Translations under genes and position numbers: made by a program | The notes under the pieces: generated by a model | Database searches by the model: none | The model's input: the letters and a program-made list of their open reading frames with translations, nothing else | What the model was told of the DNA's origin: nothing | Shown here: positions 47,973 through 59,219 of the stretch, one piece after another | Layout: each line of letters starts with the position of its first letter | How positions within the stretch are numbered: position 1 is the first letter of the stretch | Assembly (NCBI GenBank): GCA_019914995.1 | Contig: CM034140.1 | Span: 6,742,026-6,806,025 of the forward strand | Reading direction: 5' to 3' | From: Acanthochlamys bracteata | Lineage: Eukaryota; Streptophyta; Magnoliopsida; Pandanales; Velloziaceae | Length of the DNA: 64,000 nt

Positions 47973-48365
47973 TTAAATTTGTAGAGATTCTACCAAAAAT
48001 TTCAGCGATAAAGTTCATCGATCTCTTGGTTATTTTTTTTCTGTATGTTGTTTTCTTCAGAGTAAGATTGGGTTGAGTGTTGTTGATTGTATGGTTTATT
48101 GGTTGTAATTTTTGTTGAATTTGCGTCGGAGAACTGATTACCGTTGAGTGAAATTCTTTTCATTGGTCTATGTGTATGAATACGGCGCTAGATCAATTAT
48201 CCTCCGCTATCTGCAGAGTTTGAATGGTTTTTGGGGTTTTTCAGAAACCCCAATTGTAGATGTGGAGAAATTTTCAGAAACACCAAATGTTGTGTTTATT
48301 TTTAAAAAACATTTTTGGTGAAATTACGTGCAATGATTGTTTTGTTGAATCTTTGAAAGGAAAAT

Positions 48366-48466
48366 GAATTGATGAGACTTTCCCCACATGATAGACGCTT
48401 GATTATAAAGTGCGTTTGTTAACATTTTCTCCCATGGAGAGATACCAAGCCTGTGGATCTGATCTG
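48366..48466 (+). ncRNA. Box C/D-like snoRNA, copy 1
   Basis: Box C TGATGAG at 48370-48376 and box D CTGA at 48459-48462. Between them lie ACTTTCCCCACATGAT, a D'-like CTTGATTATA, a small stem TCTCC-CAT-GGAGA and ATACCAAGCC, followed by a variable segment directly upstream of box D that would be the guide. The order is shared with copies 2 and 3. I do not recognise a named plant snoRNA. The target cannot be given without an rRNA/snRNA comparison. Confidence 0.7.
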
Positions 48467-49110
48467 TTCTTCTCGAAAAAAGAATGTTCAAAATTTTCGG
48501 CGATGGGTAATGTGCTTTGCAACTCTGACTAAGATTTAGTTGTTTTATAATTCATTAAGTCGTGGTTATTCAGGTGGATAATATTTCTTTAGTAGTGAAG
48601 CAATAAGTTTGTTGCACTAGGTTGGTGTTAATTATATATTAGTTCCGAGAGCAAGTTTTCTTTTGGGAATTTGATTGATACTTGGAATTTTAACATAGTT
48701 ATTATGCTATTAATTTTGATATTTTCTTTGGAGTTTTGATGCCATGCTCTTACAGTGAAAGTATTACTAACACCTATATTTGTTGAATTTGAATTAGAGA
48801 TACCAAGTCAGAGTTTGTTCCTTTCTTAGGGTAAGATGTTCATTCCTGACAATGTTATCTATTTTAGCATTTTGTTTTCGAATAAAATACCTCAATCTTC
48901 ATGTTCAAATATGATAGTTAGTGAAGTTGCTAATTCTTTTGCAACCGAGTAATAAATGATTCATCTGCTTACAGTGAGGTTATATTATTGTTTAGCAAGA
49001 TATCTTGTTGGAGTTTAGGGTAATGATATATATCAATACTGGTTTCGTGTTGATGTATGATAAACAATGGTTTTTCTTTGATTTTGAAACAAGTGGGCTT
49101 TTATGAGATG

Positions 49111-49208
49111 GAGTTGATGAGCCTTTCCCCAAATGATCGACGCTGATTATAATGCGCGCTAATTTACATCTCTCTTCGGGAGATATACCAAGCCATATCT
49201 CTGATCCT
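49111..49208 (+). ncRNA. Box C/D-like snoRNA, copy 2
   Basis: Box C TGATGAG at 49115-49121, box D CTGA at 49201-49204, internal CTGA (D') at 49143-49146 after CCTTTCCCCAAATGATCG. The internal stem is ATCTC/GAGAT around a TTCG-containing loop, at the same place as TCTCC/GGAGA in copy 1. ATACCAAGCC follows. GGAG/TCC flanking bases could form a short terminal stem. Confidence 0.75.
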
Positions 49209-49916
49209 TTCTCATAGAAAATGCCCATTTTTGCCATTATTATTTGTTTGGTTTACATAAATTCGCAATAAGTCGTAGGTCGAGTCCTTACTTATTCTTA
49301 CAAACAAGATGCTGAAAGCTGTTTTTTTCATGGCCTTTTTTGTTATTAATTGTATCTGGATGGATGCCCCAAATCAAGGTCGATTTCTATAAATCTACAA
49401 TGATATCATTCAGGGTCAGAGCGATAATGAAGAATAACGATACTGTTACATATTTGGCTGGATATCTAGGTTGATTTTTGTGCATTTAAGCACTTGTTTG
49501 TTACCAATTGATTTCCCTCAGTTGTATGCTTCAGTGATTTACTATTAACAAGTTACTTGGTATATATAGGCAATAGTACAGTGTCAACTTGCTTAGTTCT
49601 ACCTCTTAAACTTGTAGGTTTTAAAGATTTTCCGCTATAGATAACTCTTAGACTTGGAGCACAGCAGCATTACAAACTCCTAATTTGAAGCTTGCTCGTA
49701 TGGTTTAAATTGTTGTGTCTTCCTCGAAAGTGATTTAAACATCCTATTCCAAATGGTAAGCATGATCAGGTGCAACTAAAAGAATGCTGTGCTGTATATG
49801 TGGTTATGGTTCATGGTTTGTGTTTCTAATTGTTTGTCAATGAATATGATTCTTGATCCATTAAGTTGTAAACACACAATTTTTTCTTGTCATGTTCTTG
49901 TAGCTATTCTATAGTG

Positions 49917-50015
49917 AAGTTGGCTATGAGCCTTTATCCGCATGATTTACCTTGATTATAGAGTGCAGTTGAAGTGTAATTCTTTTAAGAATTATAGCCA
50001 GTGAACTCTGATCTA
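49917..50015 (+). ncRNA. Box C/D-like snoRNA, copy 3 (diverged)
   Basis: Box C is CTATGAG (49924-49930), one base away from the consensus UGAUGA, and box D is CTGA at 50008-50011. CCTTTATCCGCATGAT and CTTGATTATAGAGTGC align with copies 1 and 2. The internal stem is TAATTC/GAATTA, fully different in sequence but again paired, and is followed by ATAGCC. The weaker C box suggests it may be decaying or have a different guide. Confidence 0.6.
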
Positions 50016-50060
50016 TTTCATTTGAAATTCTCTCTGGGTTAATGATTCTATCATATTCTT

Positions 50061-50112
50061 GTACAGTATGATTAGATCTCTACTTTGCGGTCCGGACCAT
50101 GGTATACTGTAC
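50061..50112 (+). other. Inverted repeat (hairpin) downstream of the snoRNAs
   Basis: GTACAGTAT (50061-50069) pairs perfectly with ATACTGTAC (50104-50112); the loop contains the palindrome GGTCCGGACC. Just after it TGGAT...ATCCA (50117-50137) can form a second small hairpin. Function unknown. Confidence 0.45.
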
Positions 50113-52074
50113 TAGATGGATTATACTGTAGATCCATGCGATTATTTTTTTTGTTCATCCAATTTGTTTCTTTATTGTTGTTAATAGTGTTCTTTTTGTT
50201 TTTTCCGAAGAGGATTCTTTTATGATCGCTACTAATTTTTACGTGATATTTATGTTGGCCACTGCTGATCCTGTTTTTGCTGATGCTTCTTACTGAAATT
50301 CTGGTTTTTACATGAACGTCATAATGTTGTCTTCCATTTATCTTTATTCTTGATTAAGTGCTTGTACTTCCAGCATGTTATATGTGTTATATGTCAGATT
50401 AAAACAATATGGAACTTATTTTTTATGTCAGATTTTGAATTCCAACTTATTTCAGTACTTATAAGATTTATTTTAAATTATTTTTGCTGAGCCTAGTTAC
50501 TCAATTTACACTATGAGTATATATTAATTGCAAAAATTCTACTTATTCTTTCAAATTTTAAATTTTTTCATGTTTCAATTATTATTTTAAACTTTTTTTA
50601 TATTAAAATTTACTTCCGTTAAATTAAAGTTTAGTTTCATATTTTATTTTACTTCCATCAAGCTTTACTTTTTATTAAGATTTATTTTCACGAAATTTAG
50701 AAAATGTTTTTGAATACTTATAAAAAACAGTTTTTCTTGATAAAAAAATATTTTGAAAAATTTTTAAATAATTTTTTATTTTAAAAGAATATATAATAAT
50801 ATAGTATGATATAAAATTTTTATATTTTCTAATTTTAAAAAATATTTAATTATATAAAATTAATTTTGAGAAAAATAAAATAAAATCTTGAAATATTTAA
50901 AAGCACTCTCCAACGTTATCTTATTTTTGAAAAATTAATTTCATACAATTTAAAAGTTGCCCTAATTAATACAGTCTAATCTGTTATGTATATCTGCAAT
51001 TGTAGGATAAAAAATTGTGCGACATTTTATGAGGATGTTTAAATGCTTCCTGCAAAAAGCTGAAACTTTGTAGCATTTCGAAAGTAAGCAGCCTTTTCGG
51101 AAAAGTTAAATAGATTCCCTGAGGAGGCCCGGAAGAGGGAATCTTTTTGCCTCATGTATCATGATCTTTGACCCATTCTTATGAAAATATCTATTAACTT
51201 TAATGGACGTTATCTTCAAATAGTGACACCATTGAATAAATAAACGGTCTATGTTCTGGGAAATAACACTTTTTCTTATTGGTGAAGATTCCTGTTTTCG
51301 AGTGAGAAATCTCTTGTGCGTTTGCTGGCTGATGATGCCTGCTGTATCTAGAAGATATATGGAAGTAACATTGGATCTACTATAAGCTTAACAAAATCTA
51401 ATTTCATATTTTTACTTCCCATTTTTAGATTAATATTTTAATTTTATTTTTCGAATTTTATTTTTCATTAAATTTTATTTTATACAATTTTATCAAATGT
51501 TTACTTCACATGTTTAGAAAATGCAAAATGAATCCCAAACGCTCATGAGTTTGGACCATGTTTAAAATATTTTAGAGATAAAATGATAAAATGAATCCCA
51601 TCTTGTAGATAATATTTTAGACCATGTTTCAATTTTAATGAACTTCACTCTCTATCCAGATCTTTAAATTCATCTTTTTTAAATATTTTAGTTATCATTT
51701 CGGACTTTATTTTCGCATTCATATCAATTTCTTTTTTTATCAAAACCTAATTTCAAATTTTTACTTCACATGTTTAGATAATATTTTAATTTTATTTTTT
51801 CAAAATGTTTAAATTTCACTTTCACATTTCACAAAATACATTTTTGTGAAACTCATTTTTATGTAATTGAAATGTTTTTAGAAACTAAAAGAGGCTCTAT
51901 TTATCATTGCCGCTTTTTAAATAGGATGTCACAGGTTATGGACGGCATCAGGGTTACTGTTGGTACTGAGCATTCTCCATCTTTGATTCACTATACAAAT
52001 GGAATACTATCGCAAGAAGTAAATTGTTTCACACAGGTCACTATAAGTCTATAAATATTTGATATTTTCACTAA

Positions 52075-52301
52075 TGGCGTGTTTACCTTGATAAAAAAGT
52101 GATGAATTTAAAAAATCAAATTAAAATTTAAAAATATTTAATAAAAAATAAAAATATATATTAATGTAATATTTATAAAAAGTTTTAAAAATAAATTTTT
52201 AAAAATTTTTATTAATAAAAATTTTATTTTAATTTATATATATATTTTATATTGAAAGTGAATTTAAAAAAAGAGAATTTGGAGTGTTGATAAACACACC
52301 C
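52075..52301. mobile_element. Tourist-like MITE, family B, copy 2
   Basis: 227 bases between TAA repeats (52072-52074, 52302-52304). Left end TGGCGTGTTTACCTTGAT, right end (reverse complement) GGGTGTGTTTATCAACACTC. It is nearly the same length as the copy at 38851 and aligns with it throughout. Confidence 0.75.
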
Positions 52302-52399
52302 TAACACAGTCAAGAGAGTTTCAATCTACCGGAGTTGTAATGGACGACCACAAATCACGGATATTATGCTAATGTTGTTTTTTTTTTGGGTTGTGTTAA

Positions 52400-52695
52400 G
52401 GGCATATTTCAAATGACCGTAACTTTATTTTCTCCAGTCAAATTTTGAATTCTAAATAATTTATATATTTTAATTACACAACAAATTCAGAACTTTAATT
52501 TCATATACGAAATTCTAATTTCAATTTTTTTATTTGCACCTTTCTCAATACAATAATATTTTTTAATTTTTAATACACCTTCAAAATCTATTGAAACACA
52601 AATACTGAACTTTATTTTCACTTTATTTTTTAAAAAATTCTAATTCTTACTTTTTATTTTGACGAAATTCAATTACAGATATTTGAAACAAGACC
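52400..52695. mobile_element. Tourist-like MITE, family A, copy 1
   Basis: 296 bases between TAA repeats (52397-52399, 52696-52698). Left end GGGCATATTTCAAATGACCGTAA, right end (reverse complement) GGTCTTGTTTCAAATATCTGTAA: a clear inverted repeat with core TTTCAAAT. No coding capacity. It stands only about 100 bases from the family B copy. Confidence 0.78.
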
Positions 52696-53712
52696 TAACA
52701 AGCAAGGCCTCGAAACAAACAGAATTTAGCACCAAATGCATGATCAAATGATAAACTATAATAATACTTATTTTACTAACTTAAACCGTTGTATGAACTG
52801 ATTTATTAGCATAGTATCCGGGTCAAAAGTCTTGAATTTGAATGACACATAATAAATTTGGCATTATTTTTCAACTACTTATTATTTCATATTTTTCAAT
52901 AAATATTCTATAATATTTGCTAAAATTTATTTAAAATTTTAAATCATAAAAAAATTTTATATTATCGTAAAATTTTATTATTATTTTATTTTTATATTTT
53001 TGAAGTAAAAAATAAAATTTATTTTTTGAAATATTTTTGTTTTAAAAAACTCATTAAAATTAATTTTTATCATGAGAAAAAAACACTTACGGCTCCACTT
53101 ATCAAGCCAAAAAACTTGTGCATGCTGAAACATATTAAAATTTAATATAATACTATAATAATAAACTCTCGTTCATAACTCCTAAAAATTTTTTTTCATT
53201 TTCTCCCCCTCTTTTGATGAAAAACCAACAACTACTCCATCCTAGTTACATGGCCCTTGGTAACAGCTAGAAATATGACTCCAAATAAAAGTAGGAACAC
53301 CATTCTCATTGAAGCTGCCGATGCCAATTTTGGTCAGTCCACCTATTGTAGACCAAATGCAACACGCAATACACGCATAGTTATTGAAACCCTACAAGAT
53401 GGCAGTGGAAAATTTGGACCTATGAACTTGAACACGAGACTGTCAAAGTTTTCTATATACTGAAAAACTAGACCGGTAAGAAATTTTGGGACGAACATTA
53501 TATACACACTAACCCTCATTTCAACATTTTACAACATTTTTATATGAACATAACTATTGCTTATTCTGATTATACAATTCTACAACTATCTGAATAGGAG
53601 AAGCAAAAACTAATGGATATGAAGAAGCGCTTACCTTAACCAGGCATCCATTCGGTAATGCATTGACATTGACGGAAACTGATGCGAAACAAAACCTGAG
53701 CAAGCATCGATC

Positions 53713-54825
53713 TTACTCCAATTCCTCGAGTATCTTCACCAACTCGAATGCATACTTTCCGATCTTACTACCTTCTTCTTCTTCAATCAATTGATAACAA
53801 ATTTCAAGCAGACCTTCTTCCTTGGCAATTAAACACATTTTCGAGTTATTCCCACATATCATTTTAAGTACGAAAAGCGCTTGTTCAGTGCTTCTCGAGC
53901 TCCCCTTCCTAATAACATCAGCCAATGTTCCAACAAACTCAACCACTTTGTCCATTGCTCTTCTTCCCTCATCACACTTGGCAAGCAATCCAAGCACTTC
54001 AACTGCCCTCTCCGATCCCTCAGAAGCAAACTGTGTCAGTATAGGCACTGCACCAGCCCGCACTGTCCGCTTTCTATTCTCAGGGAAAGCGGCAAGTGCA
54101 TACAGCGCAGTAGCAGCTTCCTTCCTCTCCCTCTCCTTGCCGTGGTCCGTCAACCGGACGAGTACGTTGATTGCACGAGGGTGCGCCCCAATTGTAGCCT
54201 TATTGACTTCTACCACAGCTAAACTAGTAATTAATGTAGCAGCTAAAGCCGCAGCCGGCCCTCGATCGCTGAGGGCCGCAACAAGAGGCTCAACAGCACC
54301 TTCGGCGACTAATCCAACTCTAGCATCATCACCATCAAGACTTAACTTAAGCAACAACCTCAAAGCAAGTTCTCGACATGAACCCCCATCCGCCACATGG
54401 CGCAACAGAATAGAAGATACCCCAGAATCAAGCAATCTCCGGCGAGCACCGGCTCCGCCGCTCTTCGCCAAATTATAAGCAGATAACAAAAATTCTTCGG
54501 AAACCGGGTACGATAACTGCGTAATCAATTCATTCAAACTCGAACCAGAAGTTGAAGAAGAATCGTTGTAGAGCTGCGAAGAAACAGGCGAATTTGAAGG
54601 AGTACTAGAAAAGGCAGAAATCAGAGACCGAAGCGCGTGATTAGGAATCAAGGAAGGAGAAGGTGGTAATGGCAGATTTGTAACAGGACAAGTTCTGTTG
54701 CCGGAATCTAACCAACGTTGAATGGAAGAACGATCGAATGTGTGGCCGGATGAAAGGATGACAGGATCAGTCATCACTTCTAATGAGATCGGGCACCGGA
54801 AATCGTCCGGGTACCCAATCTCCAT
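53713..54825 (-). CDS. PUB8: U-box E3 ubiquitin ligase with ARM repeats, PUB8 type
   Basis: Single-exon gene, 370 residues from the ATG at 54825, which I prefer over the upstream in-frame ATG at 54852 because the family starts a few residues before the U-box. The U-box (about res 7-75) has the hallmark DDFRCPISLEVMTDPVIL, SGHTFDR, IQRWL and CP-TNLPLP...LIPNHALRSLI, and binds E2 enzymes. Armadillo-type repeats follow (about res 120-365), with LAVVEVNKATIG and RERKEAATALYALAAFPENRKR closely matching recalled Arabidopsis PUB8 (At4g21350). It likely ubiquitinates a protein bound by the ARM region; the substrate is unknown. The leader region 54826-55060 is GA-rich. The gene is more GC-rich than its surroundings, as is usual for intronless PUB genes. 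Confidence 0.95.
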   Translation of the reverse strand: MEIGYPDDFRCPISLEVMTDPVILSSGHTFDRSSIQRWLDSGNRTCPVTNLPLPPSPSLIPNHALRSLISAFSSTPSNSPVSSQLYNDSSSTSGSSLNELITQLSYPVSEEFLLSAYNLAKSGGAGARRRLLDSGVSSILLRHVADGGSCRELALRLLLKLSLDGDDARVGLVAEGAVEPLVAALSDRGPAAALAATLITSLAVVEVNKATIGAHPRAINVLVRLTDHGKERERKEAATALYALAAFPENRKRTVRAGAVPILTQFASEGSERAVEVLGLLAKCDEGRRAMDKVVEFVGTLADVIRKGSSRSTEQALFVLKMICGNNSKMCLIAKEEGLLEICYQLIEEEEGSKIGKYAFELVKILEELE

Positions 54826-54852
54826 TAAAATTAATCTTCTAAGCTCCTGCAA

Positions 54853-57800
54853 CGGGCCTCTAGCTGTCGATCAACAGAACTATTACAAGCTTAATAAAAG
54901 AGCGAATAGAGAGAGAAGAGTTTGGAGAAATTTGTTTCCGGAAAATGACCCTGAAATGTTGATGTCTGCTGAAGAGAGAGGAGAAAGGAGGAGGCGAAGA
55001 AGAAAGAGAGAAGGTTTGGGTTTTGATTGTTTTCTGTGGAGGGGGACTGGAGTATTGTATTTGGATTCACCCCGGTGAGAATAAGATAATATTGACCCTT
55101 GATTTCTTCTATTGAATATTAAAGTTTGATTTAAATGATAAACTTTTATTACACTAATTATTTTGGTTTGACTAGAGATTGCTTTTCTGTGTTTTTTTCT
55201 TTAAGTTGTTTGTTTGAACAAAAACTTTTGAAAAATTGTATTAACTTAAAATTAAACAATAACAACTTTCAGATTAGGAGATCCTCTGACAAAATTTTTA
55301 TTTTATTATATATAACTTTATTTAAATTAAATTTGTTTTGCAAAATAATTTAAAAATAAATAATCTTAAAAAACTCTACACTTTTTTTAAATTATTAGCG
55401 AATATATTTCTTGCTAAAACTTTATATCAAATAAATGATAAAATTTCTATGAGAAACAATGATTAAAACTTGACAATGACCAAACAAACATACTCATAAT
55501 CGTCACGGCAACCATGTCTCCCCCTTTTTTCTGTGGTCACCATTTGCTCAATTAGTTCCCTTAATTAACTTTATTCCAAACTTTTAGGGTTTTCTGAAAT
55601 TGCTTAAAACATAAATTATTTGGAGATAACAATTTTTTTTTATGTTTGAAAAACAAACTTATATATAATATTTACAATGTATAAATTTATATTTTTAATT
55701 TGTTTCAAACACATAAATATGTGCAAAGTTTTGTGAAACGTAAATTACAAAATAAACTCAAGATAAACGAACAACCGAACAATCCCTAATGTCTAACACT
55801 TATTTCGAATAGATAAATATATATAATGTTCTTGACATTATTAAGATTGTCTATAGTTTAGAATTTAGTTGCAATTTAAAAACATAATTAGTAGAATCGG
55901 ATCGAATAGAACAACGAGTCGTGATTTGACTTGACGGATCAACGGATTAACACGTCGGTCAATATTATTGTTTTCAAATTCGTCACCTCGTTCTGAGTCA
56001 ACAATTAAATCCAGAGTCATCTTGTCCATCAACATTATTGATTCCATTTTTCAAACTTATTCAAGTATTATTCTGCTTCTCGCCACTCTCCGTCTTCCAT
56101 AAGCTTTGAGCTCTTTCAAAAAAATCTGGCACTACTGATGTTCTTTGAGTTATATTAAATCCGGCATCGGGCAGACTTCAAGAAATTCGGCACCACTAGT
56201 GGTTTGTCAAGTCCGATTAAATCCGGTGTCAAGTAAACAACCCGTCATCGGCTTCCTTCACCTAAATCCATCGGCATCCTTCGATTTCTGGTTGGATCGA
56301 ATTTATCGTGAAAATTTAGATCAGGGATGAGCTCTGCATCGAAGCCGAGAGTAGCGATAGTGAAGTGTCCCTCCGCGAAGAAATTCCAATCTTGTGCTAA
56401 TGATTACTATATATGGGGACGCTAGACGATAACGGTCGCGAAGAACAAGGGTTTATGGATTCATAAGTAGTAGAGAAAGCGGAGATTGTAGTGCAGGAAA
56501 GGAATGCAAGAGCAGAGAAGGGATCGGATGGGACTAGATATGGAGAGAAATTTTTCGGTGAGATGTCTGCAGTGATGGATGGGATCAGGAATGAATGAGA
56601 TCGACTATCCATTCGAGTAGGTACTTTATTGTTGTTGTCTTTGAAATCGAGCCGTCTCGGGAAAGACCGTAGTGGTAAATGTGCGGCTTTCTATGATCTT
56701 GTTAATCTCACCGTAACCTTCTTATTCTTTCTTTTTTTGCTGTGATTGCTCAATTAGAATTGGATTTTTGTCTTGAAAGTTGAAAGAGTAGCGGTAAAGA
56801 ACAGTCACCGTAACAATCAAGTCATCGCAGTAACCGACCGTCGGAAGCAATTTTTGTAATCGACTGGACGGGCAGGTTGCTGGATCAATCTGGTAACCCA
56901 ACTGGGTCGATTCGGATATTGCCGAATTTTTTGCATATTCATTTTTTTGCAAATTTCGACCGATTTACGTTCGGGTTGATAAATTCGAGCAGTCCGGTCC
57001 GAATTTGTCAACTATATTAGTAATATTTTTAATTTTATTTATTCTAATTTTTTATTTTATATTTTAAATAAATTTCTTATAATATTTTATAAAAAATTTG
57101 ATTTTTTTAAAATATATAAAAATTCTATATGATAAAACTTGTTATTATTTATCATTATTATTTTTTACATAAAAACTAAACTTATTGTCTTAAATTAAAA
57201 AAAATTAATTAAAATTTTTTTTTATGAAAAGCACTTTCGAACATTTTTTAGTCAATACATGTAAACAAATGCTTCATTTGGTAACAAAATTCTGCACATG
57301 AATCAATAATTAATAAATGGTTAAGTTAGGTGATTACTTATGTTACCTACACAATTGAAAATTAAATTAATCTAAGACGTTATCTAAGACGTTACGTAAT
57401 GAAGATTTTGTTGTAGAAAATAAGACTAATTAACTCGATTAATAAATAGCTAATCTTTTTTCTTAACTATTACAATATTATTCAAACTAAACAGTTGAAG
57501 CCATCCTTACAACCGGACACGAAGAAAGTTAAGTCGCTTTTCTGACAGAATATATCAATATATATTTTTTTTAAATTGAGACTTACAAATTTTTACATTG
57601 TTAAAAATTCTATTATTACTTATTTATTTTTTAAAATTAAAAAATAAAAAAATATTTTAAAACTTAAAATAATTTTATTTTAAATGCATCTTTAATATGA
57701 GAGAGACTAAAGAGGTATTTTTTTATGCTTATAGTTTACTTATTTCAACTAAAGAATTATTTTATATATTTTTAGTTATATTTTTATAAAAAAGTAAACA

Positions 57801-57923
57801 AGGTTACTTTTTTATTTATTTCTTTTTCTAAATATAGAAACTAAAATTTATTTTAATGTATTATTTACAGTAATTTATTTTTATGAATTTATAATAATTT
57901 ACTTTAGCTAAAAAATACACTAA
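54853..57923. other. PUB8 upstream region and a composition island
   Basis: After the GA-rich leader the region to 55870 is AT-rich spacer. Positions 55880-57010 are much less AT-rich, with direct words such as 'aaatccggcatcgg' and 'aaatccggtgtc', and end in ...AGTCCGGTCCGAATTTGTCAACTATA, similar to the end at 33345; this may be a decayed hAT-like element or a fragment of captured gene sequence. No intact frame above 71 codons is seen. From 57010 on it is AT-rich again. Confidence 0.35.
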
Positions 57924-58216
57924 CGGCGTGTTTCAAATATCTATAACTGAGTTTCGTGAAAGTAAAAATTAAAAAGTAAAATTTTTTTAAAATAAAATAG
58001 ATGTAAAGTTCAGTTTTTATATTTTAATAGTTTTTAAAAATATGTTGAAAATTAGAAAATATAATTGTATTAAAAGTGTGTAAATAAGAAAATTAGAACT
58101 GAAATTTTATATATAAAAATAAAATTCTAAATTTTTTATGTAATTAAATTATATAAACTATTAAAAATTTAAAATTTATCAAAAAAAATATAATTATGAA
58201 TATTTGAAATACGTCG
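57924..58216. mobile_element. Tourist-like MITE, family A, copy 2
   Basis: 293 bases between TAA repeats (57921-57923, 58217-58219). Left end CGGCGTGTTTCAAATATCTA, right end (reverse complement) CGACGTATTTCAAATATTCA. Same family as 52400-52695, judged by the TTTCAAAT core, equal length and a shared ...TTATATATT...AAATTAGAACTGAAATTT... interior. Confidence 0.78.
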
Positions 58217-59005
58217 TAATTGCTATATTTTGTAACGTTCCATGAAAGCCTGGAAGGTTATTTATTTTGACGAATTTTGGCAAATGGCACGAAACCAATG
58301 AAACAAGTTAGAATATTTCAACCAAACGAAAGTGACTTGACAATCAGTGTCCTCAATTGGTGGTGGTTGTCAAAAGAGCTCCGCAACATACAGCTTTCTA
58401 ACTTTCTTGGTCACAAACTTTTCATTCTTGGTCAAAAATTTCATAGCATGTATCATAATAATTTTATATTTAAATTAGAATATAAATAAATCATAATAAT
58501 TTTATTTTATTTAAAAAATTATATTTGTTTTCTGAAAAATTTTAATATAAATTTTATTTACTTTTTTATTTTAAATGCTTTTAAATGTCTCCAAATAGAA
58601 GGATTGTTTGGCAGAGGTTCGGTTCTATTTCATTTCATTCACATTTTAAAATCTTATATAGTATTTTTATGACGAATTTGAAAAAGTATAAAAAATAGTT
58701 ATATTATAAAATTTTATTATTAATTATTCTTATTAATTTTTAAGTAATAAAAGTATAATTTACTTTTAAAAATAAGATAAAATTAGTTTTTCAAAAAAGT
58801 TTTATTTATAAGAACTTCTAATCAGCTGCAAAATAGTAAAAGTTAATATAATAAAAACGTATTTCAAATACTCGTAATTCTATTTCTCCTGCTAGAATTA
58901 AAATTTTAATCAGTTCATATATTGTAATATGTTATAGGAGCTCATAACTCTACTTCAACATCACTACATAAAGAATTCTGAATAGAATTAAAACACACAA
59001 GCTAA

Positions 59006-59219
59006 GGGCTCGTCTATGAACCCCTCCAAACACACTTTTAATACAAAATAAATTTAAATTTTAAAATAAATTATTTTTACTCAAACATTTATTTTTTAAA
59101 AGTTTAATTTAAAATTCACTTATAATATAACATTTATTTTATTAAATATTTTTAATTTTTAATTTTATTTTTTAAATTCACTTTTGAAAAAGTGAGTTTA
59201 TTCTAACATAAATACGCCC
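59006..59219. mobile_element. Tourist-like MITE, family B, copy 3, inserted in family A sequence
   Basis: 214 bases between TAA repeats (59003-59005, 59220-59222), in the opposite orientation to the other copies: its right end reads AAAGTGAGTTTATTC...AAATACGCCC. It is flanked on both sides by family A-like sequence, left 58850-58985 (ACGTATTTCAAATACTCGTAA) and right 59223-59365 (CTATTTGAAACACG), so it probably inserted into a family A element. Confidence 0.6.

Larger units (their letters stand above)
47935..50420 (+). ncRNA. Probable non-coding snoRNA host transcript
   Basis: A region of about 2.5 kb, T-rich and intron-like on the plus strand, downstream of a site II/telo-box promoter. There is no long plus-strand open frame, yet it carries three related box C/D-like RNAs at about 0.75-kb spacing (48366, 49111, 49917). 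The likely first exon starts near 47940 (after the TATA box) and contains the telo-box. Exact exons and the 3' end cannot be set from sequence. Alternatively the three RNAs are processed from one polycistronic precursor without splicing. Structured segments at 50061-50112 and 50117-50137 may belong to the 3' part. Confidence 0.5.
50421..53712. other. AT-rich region with MITEs and small unexplained segments
   Basis: AT-rich repeat pieces lie at 50440-50930, 51400-51850 and 52850-53060. Family B and A MITEs are at 52075-52301 and 52400-52695. Positions 50990-51390 are of more balanced composition and contain a perfect 9-base inverted repeat AGATTCCCT/AGGGAATCT (51112-51120, 51136-51144). Open frames at 51872-52054 and 53257-53463 have no domain I recognise; the latter may overlap the PUB8 3' untranslated region on the other strand. 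Confidence 0.4.

Noticed and set aside
50240-50330. A fourth box C/D RNA
   Set aside because: TGATGC and CTGA-like words are present, but the conserved block, internal stem and spacing of the trio are missing.
53822-54478. 218-codon plus-strand frame
   Set aside because: Antisense shadow of the intronless PUB8-type gene, whose U-box and ARM motifs are plain on the minus strand.
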